Shown here in pieces: positions 28,874-37,663 of a stretch of 64,000 nt of DNA; the first letter of the stretch is position 1, and each line of letters opens with the position of its first letter. The notes below the pieces were generated by a model that was not told where the DNA came from, did not search any database, and saw only the letters and a list, made by a program, of their open reading frames with translations. The stretch comes from an uncultured Colwellia sp. (GTDB lineage Bacteria; Pseudomonadota; Gammaproteobacteria; Enterobacterales; Alteromonadaceae). Both the position numbers and the translations under genes were made by a program. Location: positions 124,001 to 188,000 of the forward strand of contig CAJXQI010000006.1 of NCBI GenBank assembly GCA_913058395.1. The letters run 5' to 3'.

Positions 28874-30196
28874 ATGTCTAACACCAATTTACTTAATGAA
28901 ACCCATAACCCCGCTTTAAGCAGCTGGATTGAATCTGCTAATTTGGAAAATTGTGACTTTCCTATACAAAACTTACCGTTTGCCAGCTTTAAGCGTAAAG
29001 CAAGTGATGAAGCTTTTCGCGGTGGTGTTGCCATCGGTGATCAAGTTGTCGATTTACAAGCACTATTTGCCCTTAATATTTTTGATGGTGATGCTCAAGC
29101 TGCATTAGAGTTGTGTGCTCAAACACAATTAAATGCTTTTATGGCAATGGGTAAACAATATTGGAGTGCATTACGTAAAGCGTTATCACTTTCATTATCT
29201 CAAGGTTCAAATTTAGAAGCTCAAATCGCTCAGTGTTTAGTCTCACAAAGTGACGTTGAATATTCACTACCATGCCAAATTGGTGATTACACTGATTTCT
29301 ATACTTCGATTCATCATGCGACTTCAGTTGGTAAAAAATTCCGTCCTGATAACCCATTGTTACCAAATTATAAGTGGGTTCCAATTGGTTACCATGGCCG
29401 ATCTTCTTCAATTGAAGTATCAGGTAGCGACTTTAAACGCCCTAAAGGTCAAACGAAAGCTCCAACGGCAACTGAACCATCTTTTGGTCCATCAAAACGT
29501 GTAGATTATGAATTAGAAGTAGGTATATTTATCGGTAATGGTAATGACCTAGGAGAGCCAATTAGCATCGAGAATGCGGATGATCATGTATTCGGTATTT
29601 GCCTATTTAATGATTGGTCGGCGCGTGATATTCAAGGTTGGGAATATCAACCATTAGGGCCATTCTTATCAAAAAGTTTTGCGTCAACTATTTCACCATG
29701 GATTGTTACTTCTGAAGCATTGGCACCTTATAAGTCAGAATGGACGCGAGATTTGGCAGACCCACAGCCTATGCCATATTTAGAATCTAAGCAAAACCGT
29801 GAGCAGGGCTCTTTAGATCTTAACTTGCAAGTGCTTATTGAAACTGAATCTATGCGTAATGCACAGCAAGAGCCAGTAAAATTGTCAGAGTCAAACTTTA
29901 AAGATTCATATTGGACAGTCGCACAAATGGTTGCTCACCATACAGTGAATGGTTGTAACCTTCGCTCAGGTGATATGTTTGGCAGTGGTACTCAATCGGG
30001 TCCTAATCCTGATGAAGCAGGCTCTATGCTTGAATTGTCTAATGCTGGATCTGAGCCTATTACATTGCCAAATGGTGAGACTCGAACTTTCTTAGAAGAT
30101 GGTGACTGTATAACGATGAAAGGTTGGTGTAAAAAAGACGGTGCTGCACGGATTGGTTTTGGTGAAGTCAGTGCTACTCTTTTAGCGGCTAACTAA
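28874..30196 (+). CDS. fahA: Fumarylacetoacetase
   Basis: Hydrolase of 440 residues that splits fumarylacetoacetate into fumarate and acetoacetate, the last step of tyrosine/homogentisate breakdown. An N-terminal SH3-like domain (about 30-120) is followed by the FAH domain. Metal- and substrate-binding stretches are visible: DFYTSIHHATSVGKKFRP, DYELEVGIFIG, NDWSARDIQGWEYQPLGPFLSKSFA and VNGCNLRSGDMFGSGTQSGP. Length and motifs match the eukaryote-like FAH family rather than the smaller isomerase-type FAH proteins. The usual partners hmgA, hppD and maiA are not adjacent. Confidence 0.95.
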   Translation: MSNTNLLNETHNPALSSWIESANLENCDFPIQNLPFASFKRKASDEAFRGGVAIGDQVVDLQALFALNIFDGDAQAALELCAQTQLNAFMAMGKQYWSALRKALSLSLSQGSNLEAQIAQCLVSQSDVEYSLPCQIGDYTDFYTSIHHATSVGKKFRPDNPLLPNYKWVPIGYHGRSSSIEVSGSDFKRPKGQTKAPTATEPSFGPSKRVDYELEVGIFIGNGNDLGEPISIENADDHVFGICLFNDWSARDIQGWEYQPLGPFLSKSFASTISPWIVTSEALAPYKSEWTRDLADPQPMPYLESKQNREQGSLDLNLQVLIETESMRNAQQEPVKLSESNFKDSYWTVAQMVAHHTVNGCNLRSGDMFGSGTQSGPNPDEAGSMLELSNAGSEPITLPNGETRTFLEDGDCITMKGWCKKDGAARIGFGEVSATLLAAN

Positions 30197-30282
30197 TTTT
30201 TGCAGTATATTTTGTAAAAATGTTTCTTTTAAGCAATTCAATTAAGCCGTTGTTTTGTTAATTGTACATATATTCATACGAT

Positions 30283-30318
30283 AATAGCTCTTTCATTCAT
30301 GACAGGGCTATTTTTTTA
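30283..30318 (+). terminator. Terminator of fahA
   Basis: AATAGCTCT and AGGGCTATT arms (30283-30291 with 30304-30312, imperfect) and an inner TCAT/ATGA pair are followed by TTTTTTT. Confidence 0.75.
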
Positions 30319-31379
30319 TGTGATCCATAGGCAATTGGTAATTAAACATTGCAGAGTCTTTAATTTGGAAGACAATAGATATGACATATAAAGTGCTTAA
30401 AGTAAGGGATTAAACTCTGAGCTCATTATTTGTAAGTGATTTATAAGTTAAGCGGTTAACTTTATATATTTTGAAAGCGCAGGCAAAGGGAAATTGCTTA
30501 TTGTAGAATTAACATAAGGTTATTACGCTTTATGACATTACTTTATTGTAATAAATATCAGCTCCGCTAATTTGCTTTAGCGTGACTAGATGCACTATCA
30601 GAATACACTTACGCCATGTGAAACAAGGTAATGGTTTGTCTTAATAAAGAATGAAAGTGGACGCTCTTCAAAACCTTAGAATATTTAAAGCTAATAATAC
30701 TATTAACTAAAAAACTGCATAACTTTAAGTATTTGATAAGAAATAAATTTTTTTTAACTTTGCTGTGTAGCTTGGAAGTCTATTGTCTAAGGGGATAAAT
30801 CGCCATCATTTATAATGTAAAGTTATTTATTTTTTAAGCATTCAATGGACTTACTTTTACCTAGTGAGTCTAAATGTAAAGCCCTGCATCTGGTTTCTAG
30901 CATAAAGGCTTAAAGAGAAGACCTCCGTAACCATACTCTAACACTCCTTTCTGTAAAAAATTATATTAGGTTATATTTTAATACAATTCATACACTCTCT
31001 CCAATTGACTATTTAGTCACCAGTTATGGTCTTAAATTACGCTAATTTGTAATTATTATTGACTTACTACGAAAGAATTAGTAAAACATACTCAGCATAT
31101 ATTTTTACAATTAAGAGGAATGTTTGTAATAACGACGATTATCACTAATATTCTTTGATTAATGAATATTGTGTTCAATTCTAGTTACAAAAAAGTTTAT
31201 TTATCTCGTTATGAGAGTAATAGGCTGTCTTTTTAATGTACTTAGTTGACAGTTAGGCTGTCGTCTGGGAATATTGCATGGTTTTATTCTAGAGAAATTA
31301 AAACTTAAAATGGCAGATTATTAAATTTGCGTTAACAATAAGTTTGTTATCAAAATTCAATAGCAATTGGTTGGGAACT
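30319..31379. other. 1.06-kb gap without genes upstream of the TonB2 operon
   Basis: AT-rich, with stops in every frame and no usable reading frame on either strand. A loosely palindromic tract around 31126-31147 (TAATAACGACGATTATCA) has a faint resemblance to a Fur site but is too degenerate to call. The promoter of the TonB2 operon must lie here or just upstream of 31344. Confidence 0.4.
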
Positions 31380-32159
31380 ATGTCCAAATTAAGCAAGAAA
31401 AGCCTTATCGCTTCGACGATAATTGGCGCATTAACATTTTCAGTAAGCAACTTCGCTGCTGCAGATGCATTAACAGATCTACAAAAAGCAGAAGCTCAAA
31501 TCTTTAAAGCTTCAAACAAATCACAAAGCAAAATTGATAATCTTTACGAGCAAACTCAAGATTTATTAGCTGAGTATCGTAATACTGTTGATGAAGCTGA
31601 TGTTCTTAAAGGCTATAACGATCATGTTCAACGTATGGTTGACGATCAACTAGCTAATATCAAATCATTAGAAGATCAAATTGGTGGCATTGATAAAACC
31701 AAGCAAGGCGTAGTGCCATTGATGTACAAAATGATTGATACTTTAGAAAAGTTTGTTGAGCTTGATGTTCCTATGAACATTGAAGCGCGTAAAGAGCGTA
31801 TCGCTGGTTTACGTGACGTTATGAATGACTCTGATGTTTCTGTTTCTGAACAGTACCGTTTGGTACTTGAAGCATACGAAATTGAAGCTAACTACGGTAC
31901 TGTTTTTGCTGCTTACCAAGCTGAATTAGATCTAGGTGACCGCATGGTTACTGCTGATTTCCTTCATATGGGCCGAGTTTCATTTGTTGCACAATCTCTT
32001 GACATGAAAAATGCTTGGGTTTGGAATAATGAAAATCGTTCATGGGAAGCATTAGGTGATGAGTATTTGAAACCTATCACTGATGCAATTCGCATGGCGA
32101 GAAATCAATTACCGAAAGATTTAACTAAGTTACCAGTATTTGCAGCAGGAGCAAAATAA
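31380..32159 (+). CDS. DUF3450 periplasmic coiled-coil protein of the TonB2 operon
   Basis: Exported protein of 259 residues. I choose the ATG at 31380 because a normal signal peptide then begins at once (MSKLSKKSLIAS... ending FAAADA) and GGTTGGGA lies just upstream; a longer form from 31344 is possible. The mature part has a long helical coiled-coil (about 30-110) and a DUF3450-type C-terminal half (WVWNNENRSWEALGDEY). The family is found almost only at the head of ExbB-ExbD-TonB2 clusters and is presumed to support that system. Its stop overlaps the start of the next gene by one base (TAATG). Confidence 0.88.
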   Translation: MSKLSKKSLIASTIIGALTFSVSNFAAADALTDLQKAEAQIFKASNKSQSKIDNLYEQTQDLLAEYRNTVDEADVLKGYNDHVQRMVDDQLANIKSLEDQIGGIDKTKQGVVPLMYKMIDTLEKFVELDVPMNIEARKERIAGLRDVMNDSDVSVSEQYRLVLEAYEIEANYGTVFAAYQAELDLGDRMVTADFLHMGRVSFVAQSLDMKNAWVWNNENRSWEALGDEYLKPITDAIRMARNQLPKDLTKLPVFAAGAK

Positions 32160-33505
32160 TGAAAAAATTAATTAATTTTGTTTTACTTGCAACATCAATG
32201 ACTTTGGTAACTTCAGCTTCAGCTAATCAATTAGACGATTTGTTAAAGCAAGTTAAAAATGACCGTATCTCTGAAGCTAAACTTGATAAAAAACGTGAAG
32301 CTGAATTTATGTCGGCTCGCTCTGACAAGCAATCATTGTTGAACAAAGCTAAGAAATCATTAGCAGACCAACGAGCTCGTAACAAGCGTTTAACGAAAGA
32401 GTATGCAGCTAATGAAATTACGCTAGCGCAAAAAGCTGTTGAGTTAGACAATGCTAAAGGCACATTAGGTGAAATGTTCGGTGTTAGTCGTGCAGCCGCT
32501 GCTAATGCTTACGGTGCAATTGCAACATCAATAGTTTCAGCTGAATACCCAGGTCGTGGTGAAGCTTTGAGTGCTATTCTTAGCTCGAAAAAAGCAGTAC
32601 CAGAATTAGAACAACTTGAAGAGCTATGGTTTGCATTGCAAACAGAAATGACTCAATCAGGTGAGATTTCTAAGTTCTCTACAGAAGTTACTAACTTAGA
32701 TGGTTCTAAATCTACTGAGACTGTTACACGTATTGGTACTTTTAACTTAGTATCTGAAAATGGCTTCCTAACTTATAACGACGAAGTAGGCCAAGTTCAG
32801 CCACTAGCTAAGCAACCAGCTGGTTATATTTCTAGTACAGCATCTTCTTTCTTTGGCGAAACTGCAGGTTATTCTCCAGTTTATGTCGATCCATCACGTG
32901 GCGCTATTTTAACGCTTGAAACTCGTAAGAAAACGCTTATGCAGTTTTACCATGAAGGTGCAGAAGTTGGTTATGCAATCACAGTATTGTTAATTATTGG
33001 TCTTCTTATCGCATTAGAACGTATGATTGTTCTAGGTGCAATGAGCTCAAAAATTAAAGCTCAAGAGAAGCAACTTGATCAACCTAACGATAACAACCCA
33101 CTTGGTCGTTTATTGAAAGTTTACTTTGATAACAAAGCAGTTGATGCTGAAACATTAGAACTTAAACTTGATGAAGCTATTCTACGTGAAACACCAAAAG
33201 TTGACCGTGGTATTAACTTAATCAAAATGTTTGCGGCTATAGCACCTCTAATGGGTCTATTAGGTACGGTTATTGGTATGATCATGACCTTCCAAACAAT
33301 TATGCTATTTGGTACAGGTGACCCGAAAATTATGGCGGGTAACATCTCTCTAGCACTTGTAACAACAGCTTTAGGTTTGATTTGTGCATTACCACTTATC
33401 TTAATCCACAGTATTGTTGCTGGTAAGAGTAAATCAGTACTTCAAAAATTAGACGAGCAAAGCGCTGGCTTAATCGCTGCGATTGCCGAGAAGGAGTCTA
33501 AATAA
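32159..33505 (+). CDS. TtpC-like MotA/TolQ/ExbB proton channel with periplasmic extension
   Basis: Protein of 448 residues. A signal peptide (1-22, ending SASANQ) and a periplasmic coiled-coil region (about 25-260) precede three membrane helices (about 270-292, 350-375, 395-420). The ExbB core has PKVDRGINLIKMFAAIAPLMGLLGTVIGMIMTF. This matches the architecture of TtpC, the extra component required for TonB2 energy transduction in vibrios. It is translationally coupled on both sides by one-base overlaps. Confidence 0.9.
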   Translation: MKKLINFVLLATSMTLVTSASANQLDDLLKQVKNDRISEAKLDKKREAEFMSARSDKQSLLNKAKKSLADQRARNKRLTKEYAANEITLAQKAVELDNAKGTLGEMFGVSRAAAANAYGAIATSIVSAEYPGRGEALSAILSSKKAVPELEQLEELWFALQTEMTQSGEISKFSTEVTNLDGSKSTETVTRIGTFNLVSENGFLTYNDEVGQVQPLAKQPAGYISSTASSFFGETAGYSPVYVDPSRGAILTLETRKKTLMQFYHEGAEVGYAITVLLIIGLLIALERMIVLGAMSSKIKAQEKQLDQPNDNNPLGRLLKVYFDNKAVDAETLELKLDEAILRETPKVDRGINLIKMFAAIAPLMGLLGTVIGMIMTFQTIMLFGTGDPKIMAGNISLALVTTALGLICALPLILIHSIVAGKSKSVLQKLDEQSAGLIAAIAEKESK

Positions 33506-34029
33506 TGTTATTCCTGATAGAGCTTTGGGAATCTGTCAGGAGTTTTATTGCGACAGGTGGCGATGTTTTATATTTCGTAGCCTTCGCTCTCTTATTGATG
33601 TGGATATTAATGATAGAACGTTATTGGTTCTTATCAAAAGAATACCCAGCAATGAAAGACGATATCGTCGGACGTTGGGATGCTAGAGAAGATACTACTT
33701 CTTGGTATGCACATCGAATTAGAGATACTTGGATCTCCGAAGCGACAGAACGACTAGAGCAAAATATGCTCACAATTAGAACCTTAGTGGCAATGTGTCC
33801 ACTGATTGGACTACTTGGTACCGTAACCGGCATGATCGGTGTGTTTGAAGTTATGGCACAGCAAGGTACAGGTAATCCGCGTCTGATGGCGTCTGGTATA
33901 TCAATGGCAACAATCCCGACAATGGCGGGTATGGTTGCAGCATTATCAGGTGTGTTTTTCAGTTCAAGGTTAGACGCTAAAGTTAAACTAGCAAAGGCTA
34001 AACTGGTTGACAGTTTACCTCATCACTAG
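33505..34029 (+). CDS. exbB2: ExbB-type proton channel subunit
   Basis: MotA/TolQ/ExbB family protein of 174 residues with three membrane helices (about 17-37, 90-112, 135-155) and the motif MCPLIGLLGTVTGMIGVFEVM. It is the short, typical ExbB2 beside the long TtpC-like one. With ExbD it would form the proton-driven stator that energises TonB. Confidence 0.93.
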   Translation: MLFLIELWESVRSFIATGGDVLYFVAFALLLMWILMIERYWFLSKEYPAMKDDIVGRWDAREDTTSWYAHRIRDTWISEATERLEQNMLTIRTLVAMCPLIGLLGTVTGMIGVFEVMAQQGTGNPRLMASGISMATIPTMAGMVAALSGVFFSSRLDAKVKLAKAKLVDSLPHH

Positions 34030-34041
34030 AGAGATATTCGA

Positions 34042-34443
34042 ATGGCACGTAAACGTATTCGTGAAGACGAAGAAGCAGCAATTGATATGACACCGATGCT
34101 AGACATCGTATTCATTATGTTGATTTTCTTTATCGTTACTACTTCTTTTGTAAAAGAAGCTGGTATTGAAGTTAATAAACCTAAAGCGGCAAATCAGTCA
34201 AAACAAAAATCAGCAAACATTTTTATTGCAGTTAAAGATAATGGTGAAATTTGGTTAGACAAACGTCGTGTTGATGTTGAACGCGTAGCGGCTAACATTG
34301 AGAAGATATTAGCTGAGCAACCAACTGATGTTGTAATCATTCAAGCTGACAAAGACGCAAAACATGGCGTAGTTGTTAAAGTAATGGATGCAATTAAAGA
34401 AGCGGGCATAGATAGAATTTCTATTGCTGCAGCTAAGGGGTAG
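34042..34443 (+). CDS. exbD2: ExbD-type energy transduction protein
   Basis: ExbD/TolR family protein of 133 residues. One N-terminal helix carries the proton-carrying Asp (DMTPMLDIVFIMLIFFIVT, Asp at about residue 22), followed by a periplasmic domain that ends ISIAAAKG. It sits 12 bp after exbB2 and 3 bp before tonB2. Confidence 0.93.
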   Translation: MARKRIREDEEAAIDMTPMLDIVFIMLIFFIVTTSFVKEAGIEVNKPKAANQSKQKSANIFIAVKDNGEIWLDKRRVDVERVAANIEKILAEQPTDVVIIQADKDAKHGVVVKVMDAIKEAGIDRISIAAAKG

Positions 34444-34446
34444 TCT

Positions 34447-35064
34447 ATGGTTCGCTTTTTAGTATCTATACTACTAGGCGCGGCAATAACTTTCGCACTA
34501 TTTTCTTTTATGGCATTTCTTGTTGCTAGCGGTGACAGCAACAAGGAAGAGCAACTAGAGAGTATAATTGTTGAAGTTAATACGACGCCACCTAAGTCAG
34601 CAGCTGAGAGGCGCCAACGTGTGCCTCCGCCGCCGCCGCCGCCGCCAAAAACGCCGCCTAAGCCTCAAGCTCCAGAGCCTGATACTAGTAATAATACTGG
34701 CGGTTTAACGTTTAATATGCCTGGTGTGCAGTTAGCTGGTGCTAATGCTGGTATTTCTGCTCCTGGTGCAGGTTTTGGTCGAGATGGGGATGCAACTCCT
34801 ATCGTACGTATCGAGCCTAAGTATCCAATACAGGCTGCTCGTGACGGTAAAGAAGGGTGGGTTAAACTTTCATTTACTATTAACGAAATCGGTGGTGTTG
34901 AGGATGTTAAGGTTATGGAAGCTCAGCCTAAACGTATTTTTGACAAAGAAGCTAAGCGTGCGCTACGTAAGTGGAAGTACAAGCCAAAAGTTGTTGATGG
35001 TAAAGCTATGAGACAACCAGGTTTGACCGTACAGCTTGACTTTAAAATGAACGCGGAGAATTAA
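34447..35064 (+). CDS. tonB2: TonB2-type energy transducer
   Basis: Protein of 205 residues. One membrane anchor (about 5-27), a proline spacer with a run of seven Pro in QRVPPPPPPPPKTPPKPQAP (about 58-77), and a C-terminal TonB domain (about 115-203) with IVRIEPKYPIQAARDGKEGWVKLSF and YKPKVVDGKAMRQPGLTVQLDF. It spans the periplasm and contacts TonB boxes of outer-membrane receptors. The short spacer is typical of TonB2 proteins. A nearly identical RIEPKYPIQAA-DG stretch occurs in the M56 peptidase at 58.8 kb. Confidence 0.94.
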   Translation: MVRFLVSILLGAAITFALFSFMAFLVASGDSNKEEQLESIIVEVNTTPPKSAAERRQRVPPPPPPPPKTPPKPQAPEPDTSNNTGGLTFNMPGVQLAGANAGISAPGAGFGRDGDATPIVRIEPKYPIQAARDGKEGWVKLSFTINEIGGVEDVKVMEAQPKRIFDKEAKRALRKWKYKPKVVDGKAMRQPGLTVQLDFKMNAEN

Positions 35065-35066
35065 TA

Positions 35067-36326
35067 ATGAATAAGATTTTTTCATTTTTACTGTTAATTG
35101 TTTCAGTTGTTCTAATTCAATTGCCAATCGCAGCAGATGCTTCTGCAGCAGGCGCTGAAAAGTCTGACAAGCCAAAACGTAAAACACAACTTGTTGGGCC
35201 AAGTGTCGGTAAAAAAGTAGCTAAAGCTTTTGAACTTTATTCTGCTGATGATATTCCAGGGGCGTTGGTTATTCTTCTGGATATTGACGCAAGTAAGGAA
35301 TATGACAAAGCTTATGTTGCACGCTTTATAGCTGTTATGTACGCTCAGATGGGTAAAGAAGAAGCAAAAGCAATTCAATACCTTAAAGCTGCAGTTGAAC
35401 CTGATATTTTGAACGAACAGGATCAAGATCAAAGCTTAAAGCTATTAGCTGATTTGCAAATGCAAACTAAAGATTATGAAAATGCATTAGTAAACTATAA
35501 AGCTTGGATGAACTTTACTGGTAAATCTGACGGTGATACTTGGAGTAAAATTGCTCAAGCTCATTATGCTCTGAAACAATTAGATAAAATGATTGTTCCA
35601 GCGGATAATGCTATTGCAGCTTACGGTGACAAGCATAATAAAAATCCTTATATTTTGAAAATTACTTCATATTATGAAAGTAAAAAATTTAAGGATGCTG
35701 TTAAAACACTTGAAACTGTACTTCAAATCTTTCCTGAAGATAAAACTTGGTGGACGCAACTTGGCATGTTTTACTTGCTAGTTGAAGATTATAATAAGGG
35801 CTTAGCTACGCTAGACTTGGCTTATAAACAAGGTTTTCTTGAGAAAGAATCTGAAATTAAAACCTTAGCAAGTTTATACTCGCAAAACGAAGTGCCTTAT
35901 AAAGCAGCCTTGCTATTGGAAAAGCATATTGATTCAGGCTTAGTAACCCGTGATGATAAAAACTTAGCCTCTTTAGCTAATGCATGGCATGCGGCACAGC
36001 ATATTGATAAAGCAGCGAGTTACTATGGCGAGTTAGCGAAAATGACAAACCTTGCGAAGCATTACAGCAAGCAAGGGATGCTGTTAAAGCAAGACGAGCA
36101 ATTTAAGCCTGCTATTGTAGCATTGAATAAAGCTTTGGAGCTTGGCGTTAAAAATGAAGGTAAACTGCATATGAGTATTGCAGAATCACACTTTTATTTA
36201 GAACAATACAAGCAAGCGTACAAAGCGATTAATTTAGCAATGAAAGACCCAAAAACGCGTAAATCTGCGAAAGGTTGGGTTAGCTTTATTAAAGACACAG
36301 CACAACGTAAGAAAGTTGCTATCTAA
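35067..36326 (+). CDS. TPR-repeat protein of the TonB2 operon
   Basis: Exported protein of 419 residues with a signal peptide (about 1-26) and a series of degenerate TPR helical repeats from about 65 to 400 (for example DYENALVNYKAWMNFTGKSDGDTWSKIAQAHYALKQ is one full unit). This gene is the usual last member of TtpC-ExbB2-ExbD2-TonB2 clusters and its product is believed to help TonB2 function in the periplasm. It begins 2 bp after tonB2 and is followed by a terminator. Confidence 0.9.
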   Translation: MNKIFSFLLLIVSVVLIQLPIAADASAAGAEKSDKPKRKTQLVGPSVGKKVAKAFELYSADDIPGALVILLDIDASKEYDKAYVARFIAVMYAQMGKEEAKAIQYLKAAVEPDILNEQDQDQSLKLLADLQMQTKDYENALVNYKAWMNFTGKSDGDTWSKIAQAHYALKQLDKMIVPADNAIAAYGDKHNKNPYILKITSYYESKKFKDAVKTLETVLQIFPEDKTWWTQLGMFYLLVEDYNKGLATLDLAYKQGFLEKESEIKTLASLYSQNEVPYKAALLLEKHIDSGLVTRDDKNLASLANAWHAAQHIDKAASYYGELAKMTNLAKHYSKQGMLLKQDEQFKPAIVALNKALELGVKNEGKLHMSIAESHFYLEQYKQAYKAINLAMKDPKTRKSAKGWVSFIKDTAQRKKVAI

Positions 36327-36348
36327 TTTCTAACGAGTGTTTAAAATA

Positions 36349-36379
36349 AAAAGCCAGTCAGTTTGACTGGTTTTTTTTA
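36349..36379 (+). terminator. Terminator of the TonB2 operon
   Basis: CCAGTCA (36354-36360) and TGACTGG (36364-36370) with an AAG/TTT extension, followed by T8. Confidence 0.88.
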
Positions 36380-36443
36380 TTCAAAAATTCAAAAAATGCA
36401 CAATATTTAATATTCTCTTTAAATTAAGCTTGTGAAGGTTTAC

Positions 36444-36457
36444 TTGATCTAGATCAA
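36444..36457 (+). promoter_or_regulatory. Perfect FNR-type site upstream of the 40-aa membrane protein
   Basis: TTGATCTAGATCAA is a perfect palindrome and matches the FNR/EtrA consensus TTGAT-N4-ATCAA at every fixed base. It lies 70 bp before the ATG at 36527. A TACAAT hexamer at 36488-36493 is a candidate -10 with a weak -35, which is what an activated promoter would look like. Confidence 0.75.
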
Positions 36458-36526
36458 ATAAAGCTGTTCTCGTTAGAGTTTTTAGTCTACAATTAGCGCC
36501 GTTAATTTATTGCAGGAATATTGCTC

Positions 36527-36649
36527 ATGTCAGAAGAAAATTTTAAAGATAGCTCATCAAAACGTCATCTATTCGCCGCAGTATTAGCGATGTTCGCCGC
36601 ACCTTTATTGCCAATGTTAGCTGGCTGGTTTACAGTACTGGCAAATTAA
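36527..36649 (+). CDS. 40-residue single-helix membrane protein under an FNR-type site
   Basis: The frame reads MSEENFKDSSSKRHLFAAVL, then 20 more residues ending GWFTVLAN. An 11-residue polar N-terminus with KR at its end precedes one hydrophobic segment (about 15-39) containing APLLPMLAGW. AGGAA lies 9 bases before the ATG. The polar head, KR and a central Pro resemble NapE/TorE-like mini-proteins of respiratory operons in style, but I cannot assign it. A CheY-like gene starts 21 bp downstream and may be co-transcribed. The perfect FNR site suggests expression in low oxygen. Confidence 0.6.
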   Translation: MSEENFKDSSSKRHLFAAVLAMFAAPLLPMLAGWFTVLAN

Positions 36650-36670
36650 GCTGCTGTAGTTTATTACAAA

Positions 36671-37054
36671 ATGAAAATTCTAGTTGTTGATGACAATCGA
36701 GCCGTATTAGAAGGTCTAAGTGCAATGTTGACGTCTCATGGCTATTGCATAAATACCGCGTGTAATGGCCTAGATGCATCTGAAAAGTCGCAATCGGAAG
36801 TTTATGACTTATTAATTATTGACCATTTAATGCCTATCATGAATGGTATTCAGTTGGTTAAAACTCTTCGCCAAGTAGAGCAGTATTCGCAAACCCCCAT
36901 TATTTTTATGACCACCCAAGGTAAAAGCACTCTAAAGCCCGAATATCAAAGTGGCTTATTTACTGACTTAATTGATAAACCAATTGATGAAGACAGCCTG
37001 CTTAACATACTTGCAAACTATCAAAGTTCAAATACTCGTTCTATGTCACTATAA
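36671..37054 (+). CDS. Single-domain CheY-like response regulator
   Basis: Receiver domain alone, 127 residues. Acidic pair D7/D8, phosphoacceptor D51 (LLIIDHLMPIMNG), T in FMTTQGK and K in LIDKPIDE are present, so it should be phosphorylated. No output domain is attached. No kinase gene is adjacent, so its partner is unknown. It lies 21 bp after the 40-aa membrane protein and 54 bp before apt. Confidence 0.9.
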   Translation: MKILVVDDNRAVLEGLSAMLTSHGYCINTACNGLDASEKSQSEVYDLLIIDHLMPIMNGIQLVKTLRQVEQYSQTPIIFMTTQGKSTLKPEYQSGLFTDLIDKPIDEDSLLNILANYQSSNTRSMSL

Positions 37055-37108
37055 ATTTTACTCAAATTGCTTTATTCTGTAGCTAAAATTTATCTTAACT
37101 TTTAGAAC

Positions 37109-37654
37109 ATGACTGAAATTCAAATCAATACACTTAAAGCAGCAATTCACACCATTCAAGATTATCCAAAAGCCGGAATCCAGTTCAGGGATGTAACAGG
37201 AATATTGGACGATGCTGAAGCATTCAAACTAACAATCGAAATATTAGCTAATAAATTTAAAGACGGTAGTTATACTAAAATAGTTGGCACTGAAGCGCGT
37301 GGCTTTCTATTTGGTGCGCCGCTAGCTTTAGCTATGGGGCTTGGTTTTGTTCCCGTCCGTAAGCCAGGGAAATTACCAAGAGCGACTTATGCGCAAGATT
37401 ATCAGCTTGAGTATGGACATGATACGTTAGAGATACATCAAGACGCTTTAACAGCAGACGACAATGTATTAATTATTGATGACCTCTTGGCAACTGGCGG
37501 CACTATTGAAGCAACGACTAAACTTATACGACACCTTGGAGCAAAAGTAACTGATGCCGCATTTGTTATTTCATTGCCTGATCTGGGTGGCGAAAAGAAA
37601 CTTGAGAGCTTGGACTTGTCTGTGTTCTCATTATTACAATATGCTGGTGATTAA
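37109..37654 (+). CDS. apt: Adenine phosphoribosyltransferase
   Basis: Purine salvage enzyme of 181 residues (E. coli 183) that converts adenine and PRPP to AMP. The N-terminal [15 protein letters not shown] segment, [33 protein letters not shown] and the PRPP loop [16 protein letters not shown] are all diagnostic. dnaX follows 9 bp after, the same apt-dnaX-ybaB order as in E. coli. Confidence 0.96.
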   Translation: MTEIQINTLKAAIHTIQDYPKAGIQFRDVTGILDDAEAFKLTIEILANKFKDGSYTKIVGTEARGFLFGAPLALAMGLGFVPVRKPGKLPRATYAQDYQLEYGHDTLEIHQDALTADDNVLIIDDLLATGGTIEATTKLIRHLGAKVTDAAFVISLPDLGGEKKLESLDLSVFSLLQYAGD

Positions 37655-37663
37655 GGCTGCAAA

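Noticed and set aside
31126-31147. Possible Fur box upstream of the TonB2 operon
   Set aside because: Only a loose palindrome with several mismatches to the 19-bp consensus; too weak to list as a site without a weight-matrix score.
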